From contig JAYMTA010000310.1 in the NCBI GenBank assembly GCA_036897625.1, positions 1 through 31,758 of the forward strand: 31,758 nucleotides of DNA. Direction: 5' to 3'. How positions within the stretch are numbered: the stretch's first letter is position 1; each line of letters opens with the position of its first letter. Positions 12,445 to 24,189 of this stretch are shown piece by piece. The translations under genes and the position numbers were made by a program. Below the pieces are notes generated by a model. The model was not told the DNA's origin and made no database searches. It worked only from the letters and a program-made list of their open reading frames with translations. Source of the DNA: Pelargonium cotyledonis. Taxonomy: Eukaryota > Streptophyta > Magnoliopsida > Geraniales > Geraniaceae.

Positions 12445-13240
12445 TGCTTCAAAGTAGATGTTGATTATTTGTCCAGATGTCACATATTATATTGTTTGAT
12501 ATATATATACATATATCGTTTGCTTATTTAAGCTCAAATGATCCTAAAATTTATATTGACTCGGACCCCACGAGCAAAGCAAGGAAACCCTAACCTTTAT
12601 GCAACTATCAAGATGATGATCTTCTATTGTAATTGAGAAGAGTTCTCTTATTTGGCGGGACATTCAAAATTGACTTTATAGATCCGAATTTATGGACATT
12701 AGAAACTCAATTCACATAGCGTTGGATACATCAACACAATTTCAAGTCTGGTTGGCTAACTCACTTAATTTGCATGAAAAACCTGAAATCTCACCCACGC
12801 CGTTTTGATGTTGGATTTTGGATGTCCAACTCTTTAAAATTGAACTCGGTTATCAATGCTATTTGCAGGGTATATGGTAATTATTTGACCCGTCGTGTTA
12901 TATAAAACTAAACTTAAAAACAAGTTTATTATCATCTCATCCAACACATAAAGTTAATAATTTATGAGTAGGATTGGAGTTTTGTCATTAATCGTGAGAT
13001 TATTCTGTGTTGAGACCATCGATACTCTCTGCATGTACCATTCATCTAAAATAAATGTCAATCATTTGTTCCATCATGTTTATTAAGACTTATGAGTTGA
13101 TTTATTTTTGTCTGACCAACACATAAAGTTTATCATTTACGAGTGAGATTTGGATGTATTGTGATTCACAAGGTTTAATAACTTGATGAGCCGTGTGATG
13201 TCTTATTTATGTAATAAATGGTAATTAATTGTCTTGTATG
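12445..13240 (+). repeat. degenerate repeat, period about 165-175 bp
   Basis: Related words of the form ATG(G/T)(T/C)(A/G)AT(T/C)ATTTG recur near 12455, 12877, 13052 and 13217, followed by (C/T)C.TG.T.TTAT. A second shared word, CCAACACATAAAGTT, occurs near 12942 and 13119. Spacings of 175 and 165 bp suggest an old tandem array that has decayed. Confidence 0.4.
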
Positions 13241-13828
13241 CATCCATTACTCATATTGTCCTAACATGTTTATTAGTGCAAAAGTTACCAAAATGGCCTA
13301 TATTCCCATGAGAAAAAAAGTGAGGGAGAAAACCCTAACATTTTAGTTTACGAACATAAACTAAATTTCATCTTGCCTCAGTTCGAAATTATACGAATAT
13401 CTAATTGATGTTGAGTTCCCCCAGACAATGAGAAGTTTCAATGACATATATATTAGTTTTTGTCCCAACGTGTGTTATTGAAGCAAAAATGATTAAAATA
13501 TACATTTATCAGCTTTAATAAAATCTAGTCCAAGAAAATGCGAACTGTGTCGGGAAAGTTCATACAAACTTGGATAGTTTACATGCAAATCTCCTTTGAG
13601 TCAGATTTGGATTAAGCTATTCCAACACGAAGAATCAAAAAACTCGACGAAATACCCGAAACTCGAATTGACATATCTAATATTATAAAATTGCAAAAAT
13701 ATTTTTTAAAATAACTATATTATTAACAAAATTGTTAATTTTTGCTACTTATAATAAAATCTCCGACAAAACCAAAAACAAATATCCCCAAAATTTTTAC
13801 CAAACTCACCTCCAAGCAAACCACAAAG

Positions 13829-13829
<1 letters not shown>

Positions 13830-13859
<30 letters not shown>
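13830..13859 (+). repeat. (CT)15 microsatellite in the HUA2-like leader or promoter
   Basis: Fifteen CT units lie ~250 nt upstream of the HUA2-like ATG. CT/GA runs are common in plant 5' UTRs and core promoters and can bind GAGA-type BBR/BPC factors. The repeat is seen directly; the role is inferred. Confidence 0.85.
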
Positions 13860-13863
<4 letters not shown>

Positions 13864-13955
13864 AGCACTTCACAGAACACTGTTTCGATTTTTCGTCTCT
13901 CTCAGAATCCGAAAAATTCGAAGCACCAATCGCTCTCTTCTCTGGCGTTTGTTCG

Positions 13956-13964
13956 ATGCCGTAG
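13956..13964 (+). promoter_or_regulatory. minimal upstream ORF (Met-Pro-stop) in the HUA2-like leader
   Basis: ATG CCG TAG lies 151 nt upstream of the main start. If this stretch is in the mRNA, it is a two-codon uORF that could reduce translation. The leader after the CT repeat has no other ATG before 14107. Confidence 0.4.
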
Positions 13965-14106
13965 TGCCTCCCACGCCGGAACTGCCTCCGGCGGCGAATT
14001 ATCCGGCGAGATTCCACACTTGAGGTTCGTGAAAATATCTTAGGGTTTTGGAATTTGCTAGATTCGGGTCGATCATTGGAGTTAGGGTTTTTGCATCGTT
14101 CACGCC

Positions 14107-17100
14107 ATGGCTCCAGGGCGTAAAAGGGGAGCGAAGAAAGATGAGGACAAGAGTGGCTTGAGTCTGGGCGATCTCGTCTTAGCTAAAGTCAAGGGTTTCC
14201 CATTTTGGCCCGCTAAGGTCTGCGTTTGGTTCATCTATATGATTCGTTTCATTGTTGAATTTCGAGTTTTCGTGTATAATTTTGTTGTGTATCTGCCGAC
14301 TGTGTTTTGATTTGGAATTAGGGTTTATATATATTGAATTTGTGCTGAGATGGGTATAATAAATTAGTTCAATTTTGTTCAGATGTTTTATGAATCAACG
14401 CATGGTTCAGTTTTGGTTGCTTGCCATGCCTCTGAAACTAGATTTACTTTACGTTGTTGAAAATTTACTGACCTATTTGTTAGGCATTCTATTTTAGCTG
14501 CTTAAGTTTCCATCTTCATGAGTTAGGTTAAACTTACATATATGAAACAGCTCATCTGTTTAATTATTTAGGCTACCATGCGAAACTGTTGATGTTGCTT
14601 ATCTTGCTTTTTGCATCCATATCAACTAATTCATCATTTTGAGCATAAGGATGCACTGTTGACTCAAATCCGACTAGTGAATTTGAATATACGGAAGAGA
14701 TGTTTTCTAGTATCAGCGGCTCTACAAGATCTCTTTTCATATCGCACAAATTTTGTTTCCAGTTTTTGTATGAGTTAAGGATACAGTAGATTACTAAACA
14801 TATGAAATGGTTCTGCTGGTTAATATTGTTGATGTGACAGAGTAGGGGAGATGTTGTGATGTAAGTCTTGGTGGGAGGTTGAGTTGGAACTTAGGGTGTA
14901 TGTACAAATTCCTGTAATATAAATCAATGAGTTATTACATGTAACTTTATTTCTTCCTTCTGCTTGTGAGTTGGATCTCATTATAAATATAGAAGTAAAT
15001 TCTTTGCATTATTTTTGTCGTTTAGTTATTCTATGACGCTTGGTATCTTTGTTTCCTGTAGATTATGTCCCCCACTCTCTTACCTTGTCATTATAACACT
15101 GGTGTTTATTAAGCAAGAATTCAAAATTTGATATGCCCTGAGCTTAATAACTGTTTTGTTTAGCTTGATTCTGGCTCCTATTTTTCTTCGGTATTTTAAC
15201 GCTTGCATTGATTTGCGTTCTTGTATTTTGGTAGTTAAGTTTGTTTGGGTGTGTGACGTGGACCGTTTTCATTGATTATATATTCAATTTTGAAGTTAAT
15301 ATTTGAGGATTTAAATGGTTGTTAGAATCTCCAATTCGCGATTTGATTTAGCTGATTTGAGATGATTGAAAATCACTACTGAATCTCCCATGGATTGGAA
15401 TTGGGAGAGAATCACCCAATCTAGCCGATTTCTCCCGATTTGGCCGATTCACATATGCTAGGTCATAAGAGGCCAGTTGTACTAGATCGGGTCAAATCTG
15501 TCTCAACCTGTTTTGAAACCATAATTATTATTTTTGACTTTTTTAGTTGTTTGCTTTAGTTTAATCTTTATTTTTTTTTCTGTTATTACTTTATACATTC
15601 ATGATTTATCATATGAATCTGTCTAAAAGTTTTGTGTGCTTTTGCATGAATCTTCCGTTTTGACTCCCGATTCCGATTCCGATTCCCAATTTGAATGGCA
15701 TAAAACAACCATTTAATGTTTCTGATTCTGCTGAATGTGTCTGTTACCTTATTCATTGCATTTTGGTCAATATACTTGACGTGCTATATTTCTAATTGGG
15801 ATGTAAACAGTTGACAGTATAACATATATTTTAGGAATTTATCTTGCCTTTTTCCATATAGAGCATGGTCGGATCATTTGTAATATGAGTAGTTTATGTT
15901 TGAAGGGATTGCATTAACTCATATATAAATGCAATCTGTTCTACGGCGTTTTGTTTCCAAAGTTGTTCATGTACTCTTGTAGGCATGTAAGATTCTAGGG
16001 TGTTTGTATAGTATTTGAGGTAGAGTTTCTCAAATTTTTATTTTCAGATAAGCAAGCCCGAAGATTGGCAGCAACCACCTGACCCCAAGAAATATTTTGT
16101 CGAATTCTTTGGGACAAAAGAAATGTAAGTGTATGATTCTGTCACTAATTGTTTGTGTGTGCATGCAGAATGACTTCGGTGGGCCATATGAACTTCAGAA
16201 TAAAATACTATTTATTTTTCACATGCTGTTTGTAGTCAAAGAAGGGTGCAAATTTGTACAAGATATAGATACATCATACATGCAGAATACTTTTAAAGGT
16301 GAAAAGGCAACCTTTGCTGGGAGCTAAGCTAGCTATAGTGCATTTAACAATGATTTGTTGGTATTGTTTGTTAGACATAGTAAACGACTGCATCTACTTG
16401 TGATGCTGCCTGGAAAATTGGACAATTATCTCTAGTACCCCCCTCGGTATTTCTTAATAACTTGGTTTACAATGCTTTTGGATATTCTAGTTGTGAGAGG
16501 TTACGTTTGATGGGAATTATGTTGTGGTGGCTCCCATATATGTTTTGTCGTTCTTCACTAAACTATGTGCTTGTGTGTCTGTTTATCTTCAAATTTGTAA
16601 TGGTTTTCCACTACAACTAGATTTTGGGTGGCCTGCTTTCATATGTTATTTTTTTTATGCTAGTGCTATCCTTCCAATTTTGTGGACCACATTCCAGAGC
16701 TAACCTGAGGTGTGTTGGCTTTGCAGTGTCTTACAACCCCTATATTTAGGGTGTAGTGAATATGTTTTTTTATATGTTTTGTTATTGCCATGCATCTATT
16801 TTGGTAGTTTTGTGAAAGTTGAAATTGTAATGCTTCATAAAAAATTTCTGCTGATTTTATTGAAATAGTTAGGGTACTATGCAACATAGGAGAACTAGTT
16901 TATGATTCTTTGAAGTTTCATGCTTGTTCTTTTTGTGGATAAATTGATTTGACTGTAATTTATTCTATTCTTATTTAGTTTTCCTGTTTATCTTTCACCT
17001 TCACAGAGGTTTTGTCGCTCCAGTTGATATTCAGGCGTTCACTAGTGAGTCGAAGACTAAATTGTTAAGTAGGTGTAGGCGTCAGAGTAAACTACCAAAA

Positions 17101-20100
17101 TACTTTAAGGAAGCTACAGAGGAAATATCTGAAGCATTTGAAGAGTTGGAGCAAAAGAATTCAACTGGCTTGAGGCAAGATACTGAAGGATCGACAATCC
17201 GATGTAATAAGGAGTCAAATGTTGATGGGATAAATCATGACACAAACAAGGATGAGATTAGTACAGTTGGAGTGAATGGAGTGACTGAAAGCTTTGACTC
17301 TGGATTGGGTTTGGGGAGCTGCTCAAACAAACTAGGTGAAACTGAAACTGACAGTCTGGATATCAAGCCATCTACCTCTGGCCATGCAAGTGATGGTTTA
17401 ACTATGGAGTTAACTGCTGGGAAAAATCATATAGTGTCTGATGGCGCACATGCAAAGAGGGAGGCATCATTGATAAAAACACCAGAGAATCCTTCTCACC
17501 AAAAGGAAAATGTATCAAGCGATAAAGATGATGATGATATTTGCATGAATCGCTCAAAGGTGATGACTGCTAGAAAAGGCTTGAATTCTAGGCCGAAGAA
17601 TCGTGTATCTGATTCTGAAGATGATTCCTCTAGTGATATGGGGGATGGTAAAAAGGATAGTTCTGCGTCTGCTAGAGTTCCACATCGTGCTAAAAAGGCA
17701 GGTGGTGGGCAAAATGCGCTACTAAATGGTCAGAAGTCAAAGAAGATGATTATTGAATCAAAGAGGAGACGCGAGGTTAGCAATTCAGATGTTACATCTT
17801 TGAAAGATGGTAGCACTGATAGATGTGATGTCCCTGAATCTGGTGGCCATTTGAAAGATGGAATGAAAAGAAAAATTGCATCTGGTGATAGTACGAAGAA
17901 TTTGTCTCCAGACCCTTCCAGAAGGGTAAAAGACCAGCTCAAAAACAAAAAGAGATCCAATACTGCCGATGACGTGCAAAACATTGCCAGTTCTATGGTG
18001 CAGGCCAAGGGTCAGCAGTCTGGTAGAGAAAAGAATGTTCAACTCGGAAGGCGTAATGTCGGAACTAATGAAATCTCTCATCCTGCTAAGAAGTTGAAGC
18101 GTGTTGATTCTGGGGATGATGCCTCCAAGCGGTTACGTCCGGAAAGTGTTAAAACTGTTCATCCTAGTTCTAATGTTGTCGAGGACACGTCAGCCAAACA
18201 TTCAAATATCAAAAGATCAGCATCTCGTGTTAAAGCAGAAAAACATTTGGCATCGAGAACACAAACAGAAATGGTTGAATCGAAAGTTCCTGATGATGAA
18301 ACTGTGCTTCCTCTGTTAAAGCGTCACCGCCGAGAGCCGGAGGCTATGCGTGATTCTCCAATTCCTATTTCTGATGATAAAACTGAAAAAAATTCTCCGG
18401 TACTTAAGCCTGATGTGCCGTGTTCTAATAGAGGTTTGGGCATTCAGTCTCACAAGAAACGCAGAGCTGTTCGTCTCTATGACAATGATGAGGATGATGG
18501 AATTTCCAAAACTCCAATTCATGGAGGATCTGCTCGAAATGTTGCACCTTCAGCAGTTCTGGATACCCTTAAGGTTGCAGAGTCCAAGCAAGAGAATTTC
18601 CAAGATCATCCACAGAGTATCGGAGATGATAATGCACTGGAGGATAAACTTCCAAAAGAGCTATCTTCCGGAATTCGTAAAGAATCTCTGCCATCCAGCC
18701 AGTCGCAAGCTTTTGAGAAGAAGCCCAAGCAAGAGAATTACCAAGATCATCCTCAGAGTATCAGAGATGATAGTGCACTGGAGGATAAACTTCCCAAAGA
18801 GCCATCTTCTGGAATTCGTAAACAGTCTCTGCCATCTAGCCAGTCGCATGCTTTAGAGAAGAAGCCCAAGCAAGAGAATTACCAAGATCCTCCTCAGAGT
18901 ATTAGAGATGATAGTGCACTGGAGGATAAACTTCCAAAAGAGCCATCTTCTGGAATTCGTAAAGAATCTCTGCCATCTAGCCAGCCGAAAGCCTTAGAGA
19001 AGAAGCCTAAGAAGGGAACAGCTGCTCACATTTCTGCCAGTCCTGCAAAATTTGAATCTAATCAATCCAGGGTTGCCAAACCTGTTATCACTTCACCTCC
19101 TTTGAAGCCAGCAGTAGAGCAACAAAAAGTCATGAAACCAGCTGCAAAAGTATACAGTTCTAGTACTCCAAAAAAGGCCCAGGGTGGGTCTGGTAAGGGT
19201 TCTGAAACTGTCTATGAAAACATCAACTCATCTCATAATCAAGTTTTACTCCAAAGAAACAAGTCAGCATCTTCAATAGAAAGATCAAAAACACTGCCAA
19301 AGTCTAATTCACGGATGAATGGCAGTACTGCTTTGGTTGAAGTTTCAGTGGAGAATAGTTCTCTTTCTGGTGAAAGGTATGGCTTGTAACTGCCTCAAAT
19401 TCTTTGCCAACCTCATTCATTCATTGACATGCATATATTAACTTTTTAACTTAATAGCAGACAAGAAGTTGACAGGGAAGATAAAACAAATTCATTGCTT
19501 GATTCAAGGATTTCGGATTCTGTTTTGTCCATGAAGGATCTTATTGCAGTTGCCCAGGCAAAGAGAAAGCAGACTCATTCACAGAGTTTTTCTCTTGCCA
19601 ATCCTAATTCTGCCTTCATATCTGGCACTGATCCGCACGGAGGTAGTCCGAGTCCATCTTCTGCACTTCAGCCGTTCCTGACTGGGACCGATAGTGTGCT
19701 GCAGACAGATATGCATGGATCTTATAGTCACACAACTTTAGGTACTCCTTTAGCTCATGGTCAGCAGTCTTCATCACAAAACCAAATTGATTATGAGGAA
19801 GTTGAGGAGAGAAGAGGCAGTTCAGGGCACAGGGGCTCATTAAGTGGTGGTACTGAAGCAGCTGTTGCTCGGGATGCTTTTGAGGGGATGATAGAGACTT
19901 TGTCAAGGACTAAAGAAAGTATTGGACGTGCGACTCGTCTTGCCATTGATTGTGTCAAGTATGGCATTGCCAATGAGGTATGCTATGCTATATAGTCTCT
20001 TCGTGCATGCTTTTCTTTCAACTGGTTCACACACAGGAGTGTGACTTATATTTTCGTAGTTCTGCAGCTCCTGGATGTATATCTTTCTTCAGACGTATTT

Positions 20101-22977
20101 TATTACTGGCTATCGTATTTTATTTGGATTGTGTTGGTCTATGACCAGTTTCTACTTGCTAGGATTTTGCTGTTGTCAAATTTAGACTTTTTTGCTGAAC
20201 CGAAGTTGTGGAATTTTGAAGTAATATGTTATATTGGTGTAATTTGATAGTAGGAGAGAAACCCTTTGTCTAGAGAATTAAGAGTCGATTCAAACTCAAA
20301 TATGAAGTAGGCCTATGTTAAGGCAGAGAAAGAAAGTTGAAATTAGCTTTCTTATAGGTCAAGTTGAGATTTGTTTAGTTGTCTTGGGAGTTTCTTGCCT
20401 TTTACTATGGTCTTCCAATTATAAATATATGATCTTTTGCAGGTTGTGGATCTTTTGATTCGGAAATTGGAAACTGAGCCTAGTTCTCATCGGAAGGTGG
20501 ACTTATTCTTTCTTGTGGATTCCATCACACAATGCTCTCATAATCAAAAAGGTAGATATTCGGTGATGAATATGATTTGTGTGCTCTCTTCTCTTTCCCT
20601 TACTTGAGATGTATTATGGCTTTCGATATATATTTGTTTAGGCATTGCTGGAGCTTCATACATCCCTGCAGTTCAAGCAGCACTGCCTCGTCTTCTAGGT
20701 GCTGCAGCTCCACCTGGAGCTGGCACACGTGAAAATCGTCGCCAATGTCTCAAGGTATTTTCCTTTTTAAATTTTATGTTAACTCCATTTTGTTCTGTAG
20801 GTATATTGATATGTTTCTTCATACCAGGTTTTACGGTTATGGCTTGAAAGGAAGATATTGCCTGAGTCTCTTCTTCGACGCTACATGGATGACATTGGAG
20901 TTTCAAATGATGATACGAGTGCTGGATTTTTTCTTAAAAGGCCATCACGAGCTGAGCGTGCTGTTGATGATCCAATCAGAGAAATGGAAGGCATGTTGGT
21001 TGATGAGTATGGGAGGTCTGTATACATGTCATGCTTACTCTCAATACAATCAAACTTCTGGATGTTCTGTTTATATTTTTTTTTCTGTATTTTTTTTTAT
21101 ACATAATATGCTTCACTTTATTTCTCTGAGCCCTTCAAATATTAGTATATTATAATCGATGTGCAAACATATCCAAACTTAGCTCCATTAACTTTCATCA
21201 TTGTATTCTTTTACTCATGATAAAATTTTCTGACATATTTCTCGGTGATTGCATCAGTAATGCTACATTTCAGTTGCCTGGCTTTTTATCCTGTCATGTA
21301 TTTGACGATGAAGAAGAAGATGATCTTCCTAGCAGTTCATGTAAGGAAACTGGTGATGCAACACCTGTGGAATCTGCCCATGCTTTAGGGGAGTCAAACG
21401 ATAGGCGTCATTGTATCTTAGAAGATGTGGATGGGGAGCTTGAAATGGAAGATGCATCTGGACACCTGAAGGATGAAAGACCTTTATCCACTATGGGTTT
21501 TGATATCAATTTGCAACAGAACAGCTCAGATAAGATCCTGGAATCAGGTTTAACCAGTTCTCCCCACTTGCCACCTTTCCTGGAGGGTTCTCCACCACTG
21601 CCTCTCGATTCCCCTCCTCCTCCCCCACCGTTGCCTTCTTCACCACCGCCACCACCACCTCCTCTGTCTCCCTCACCACCTCCACCGCCTCCTCCATCAC
21701 TGCCTCCTCCTGCACCACCCTCTGGGCCACCTCCATCTTTGCCGCCACCTCCCGTATTGCCTTCTGGGCATCCTCCATCAATGGTTCCTCAACCTCCTGG
21801 ACCAACCCAATCATTACTACCTCAACAGTCAGCAGTGCAGTCTTCACCACAATTGGCATACCTACCACCAGTGCCCCAAGAATATTGTAGTACACCTAGT
21901 GTAAGTCATCTCACTGTTGTTACTTTTTCATTTGTTTGTGCCTGGCTGCTTGTATGTGTATAATTTATTATAGCTTATTTTTTTTCTTTACAGGGTAACC
22001 AAGTTGTTAAAATAGTTGGAAATACTCCTCACGGAAGTCACTTGGATGTCTCTGTGAAAGGTGAACTGTTTCAGCAGCAGTCTCCATGCTTTGTACAACC
22101 TGGTTCCCATGGTTCTAGAGATCCTTCTGGCTTTAGTTCTTCAAGGCAGTTAGAATATGGAAATACCGACTTGTATATGACACCCCAAGTACCTCAACCA
22201 AACCAGCAATTTCAGTCAGGTAATGCACCTTTTGGACAAAGACCTTCACATCCTGCCCTATCTCAACCTTCGTCCAGTCAGTTCTCATATTCAAAACCCA
22301 CAGTTCAGCAGCTTAATCAGCATTCGTATTCCCGCCCATACTCTTTGACATCCCATTCCGATGGTCGCCACCGATATGTTAGTGACGAACAATGGAAGAT
22401 GCCTACAAGTGAATTGAGTGCTGATAATCAGCGTGGGGTGTGGATGAGTGGCAGCAGAACTCACTCGTCTTCTGGCCCTTCCTTTGTCCAAGAGGGTATG
22501 CATTACTTACTCTACTTAACAATCACGTACTATAAGGTTTTTCTGGCTATGATTTCCTGATTACTTCTCCCAATGCCGGGTTCATTTTATCGCTCTAGAC
22601 TGCCTGTTTTAGGGAATGCCCTTGTATTGTTATTTTTTGCAATTGTGACTTCCTTTTGACATTCACGATATCTTTTATTAAATCATTTTGCCATGGCAGG
22701 TTACTTCCGTCCACACCCTGAGAGACCTCCATCAAACAATACAAGTTTTCAACACTCTGTTACCAATAATCCACCAGCGGGAACTCCAATCCAAGGTGAC
22801 ATTTTCTTGGCGTTTCTGCATTTGCTTTGTTTTTCATACTTGTGACTTCATTTGCAATTAAGCTCCAGTTATCACCAGGGTATGACCTTTGTTGGTGTTC
22901 CTGCAGGTCATGGTGTTCCACAGATTCTCTCACACAGAACTGACATGTCTGCCCTTAATTGTTGGCGGCCATCTTAA
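14107..22977 (+). CDS. HUA2: HUA2-like PWWP and CID/RPR domain protein
   Basis: Plant nuclear factor of the HUA2/HULK family; in Arabidopsis HUA2 acts on transcription and processing of AGAMOUS and of FLC-type floral repressors. Eleven coding exons: 14107-14217, 16048-16124, 17007-19376, 19461-19977, 20443-20551, 20642-20754, 20828-21015, 21258-21900, 21994-22495, 22700-22795 and 22907-22977. All junctions are GT-AG with matching phases, giving 1598 residues. Domains: N-terminal MAPGRKRGAKK; PWWP at ~19-85 (LGDLVLAKVKGFPFWPAK, YFVEFFGTKEIGFVAP); a long Ser/Lys-rich charged region with several basic nuclear-localisation candidates (KRRR, KKLKR, HKKRRAVR); three 47-residue repeats at 590-730; CID/RPR at ~990-1127 (AIDCVKYGIANEVVDLL, KVDLFFLVDSITQCSHNQKG), expected to contact the RNA polymerase II tail; acidic DDEEEDD; a proline-rich stretch at ~1264-1346; and a C-terminus of CWRPS. 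It is longer than Arabidopsis HUA2 (about 1390 residues). HUA2 rather than HULK1-3 is inferred from CLPP2 adjacency. Confidence 0.93.
14218..16047 (+). other. HUA2-like intron 1
   Basis: This 1830-nt intron interrupts the PWWP domain directly after FPFWPAK. It contains the candidate inverted-repeat element at 15311-15716. The remainder is T-rich intron sequence with no recognisable gene or RNA. Confidence 0.8.
15311..15716. mobile_element. candidate MITE in HUA2-like intron 1
   Basis: TTAAATGGTTGTT at 15311-15323 has a perfect 13-bp inverted copy at 15704-15716. The element is ~406 bp. Just inside the ends lie CCAATTCGCGAT and, inverted, CAAATTGGGAATCGG. The interior repeats GATT(T/C)(G/C)-type words and has no coding capacity. 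No clear target-site duplication is seen, so the transposon class is open. Confidence 0.5.
16125..17006 (+). other. HUA2-like intron 2
   Basis: This 882-nt intron has donor gtaagtgt and acceptor ttcacag and splits the Ile codon of KEIGFVAP. Open frames inside it on both strands do not resemble protein, and I see no element in it. Confidence 0.75.
18586..19008 (+). repeat. three tandem 141-bp units inside HUA2-like exon 3
   Basis: Units start at 18586, 18727 and 18868; each encodes 47 residues beginning KQEN(F/Y)QD and ending EKKP. The third differs from the second at about ten bases by my reading; the first is more diverged. All stay in frame. Each unit carries ALEDKLPKE and SSGIRK(E/Q)SLPSSQ. 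Arabidopsis HUA2 is shorter, so this could be a lineage-specific expansion in the disordered region between the PWWP and CID domains. Confidence 0.93.
21562..21810 (+). repeat. proline-rich low-complexity coding segment in HUA2-like exon 8
   Basis: It encodes runs of four to seven prolines separated by Ser, Leu and Pro-Ser-Leu, at about residues 1264-1346. Such stretches bind WW-, SH3- or profilin-like partners; HUA2 proteins are known to have a proline-rich C-terminal region. The codons are CCN-rich and make a long spurious open frame on the opposite strand. Confidence 0.85.
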
Positions 22978-23450
22978 GAGAAAATTTCAAAATGGATTCA
23001 AGTATTAGGTATGTTTATTAGACATTATTTGTGTAATCAATGTTGGGGAAGTTAAATTGTGGAAATGTATCTCTACATACTAGCATAGTCCTGATTGTTT
23101 CGATCTGGTTCGTTGAGCAAAACAATATCATCTTCATCTAACTAACTTTCTCCGGGCTTTGTTTTTGCTTTGTTTCAGTGGTTGGAAATTTACATCATAT
23201 TTTTCATGGAAGGAAGTTTGAGCTTGTGGACAGGATCTTTTCGACAGCATTGTAGAGAACTTGTTGGGACTCATGGCAGGACTGTATATTGTAATTTTTC
23301 CTGACTTGTATCCTGGGAATATTTGCTTCCGAGTTTAGGCCCATATTTCTAACTTGGTTAGTACACCTGTTCCTTAACTCTTGTAATTATACTGAATATA
23401 GAAAGTTTCGTATTTCTGGCAAAGCATTTTGACTTTGGAAATTCACTGTC
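22978..23450 (+). other. HUA2-like 3' UTR with an intron at 23009-23178
   Basis: After the TAA at 22975-22977, AG|GTATGT at 23009 and TTTCAG|T ending at 23178 define a 170-nt intron with a T-rich 3' end. The donor is 31 nt past the stop, inside the ~50-nt limit usually tolerated by nonsense-mediated decay. Transcript end is probably between 23300 and 23450, judging by TTGTAA words; this is not firm. Confidence 0.55.
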
Positions 23451-23674
23451 CGTTTAAGGCATAGCCATGTCTATTTTTTTCACTTACGTGCTCTGCAACT
23501 TTTGATATGCAAGAATTCCACTACATAATTGACTTTGTTATGCGTACAGTGTAGTGATTTATAGATCTAGGGAAAATCTTTGGTAAAATCCAAACGACTT
23601 GGCCAGTATGAGTTTGAATGGTATTAGCAGCTTATCAAGTTTTTTTTTTTTTTCTCTAAAATTTTTGTAGGAGC

Positions 23675-23760
23675 TAGAGCTGACAATTCGGGTTTGGGTC
23701 AAGTTTCTGAGTATCTGACCCCCCGACAGAGGTTTGGTCCGGTTGTTTTCAGGTCGGGTT
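23675..23760 (+). repeat. dispersed repeat, TAGAGCTGACAATTCGGGTTT start
   Basis: It reads TAGAGCTGACAATTCGGGTT and continues with GGGTC, TCTGACCC and CAGGTCGGG words. It is the clearest member of a family also seen at 26896, 27686 and 28114, with weaker matches at 1262 and 2991. A matching inverted far end was not located. Confidence 0.5.
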
Positions 23761-24189
23761 ATTCTTAGAAACTGTGCATGTTTGCCTGACCCGGTCGGTT
23801 TTTTCATTCAATGGCAAATCCGACCAAGTTGGTTTCAAATAATTGGGTCTGTTATGCACAACCCGGGCATACTAAGAAGTGCTGGTCAGATTTTGGGTGA
23901 CTGGGTGTTCGGGTCCTATTGCTGCCTCTAGAACCGAATGCATGAAGGATACCTTGTACTCTGGAAGTAAATAATGCAAGAGGTCGTTAAGATATGCTTC
24001 TTAGAATTACGCGGTCTGACTCAAGTCTATCTTTACACTTAATATCTTCAATCCTTTTGATAGAGTTTTTAATATTGGAGAACTTGAGCTCAACTAATGA
24101 GAATGTAGTCAAACAAGATCTACAAAGCATTATGTACTTAAGTACTCCTCATGTGTTATAATGTGTGCCCACTTTCTCTAAATTCTCTG

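Larger units (their letters stand above)
11639..13829. other. intergenic spacer between CLPP2 and the HUA2-like gene
   Basis: The first ~250 nt are probably the CLPP2 3' UTR. The rest holds a short tandem duplication (11921-12024), a repeat-like stretch rich in CCCGACC and TTTCGGGTCAGG (12040-12130), and a recurrent unit of about 170 bp (12445-13240). I see no gene on either strand. Confidence 0.55.

Noticed and set aside
16097..16327. Open frame reading through the exon 2 donor of the HUA2-like gene
   Set aside because: It is mostly intron 2 in a shifted frame; the splice junction to 17007 restores the PWWP sequence exactly.
18350..18856. 168-codon second frame over the HUA2-like tandem repeat
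   Set aside because: It lies in a shifted frame of a phase-consistent exon, and the repeat keeps it open by chance.
21506..21895. 129-codon open frame on the minus strand rich in Val and Glu
   Set aside because: It is the reverse of the proline-rich codons of HUA2-like exon 8; GGN/GAG-type repetition is a mirror effect.
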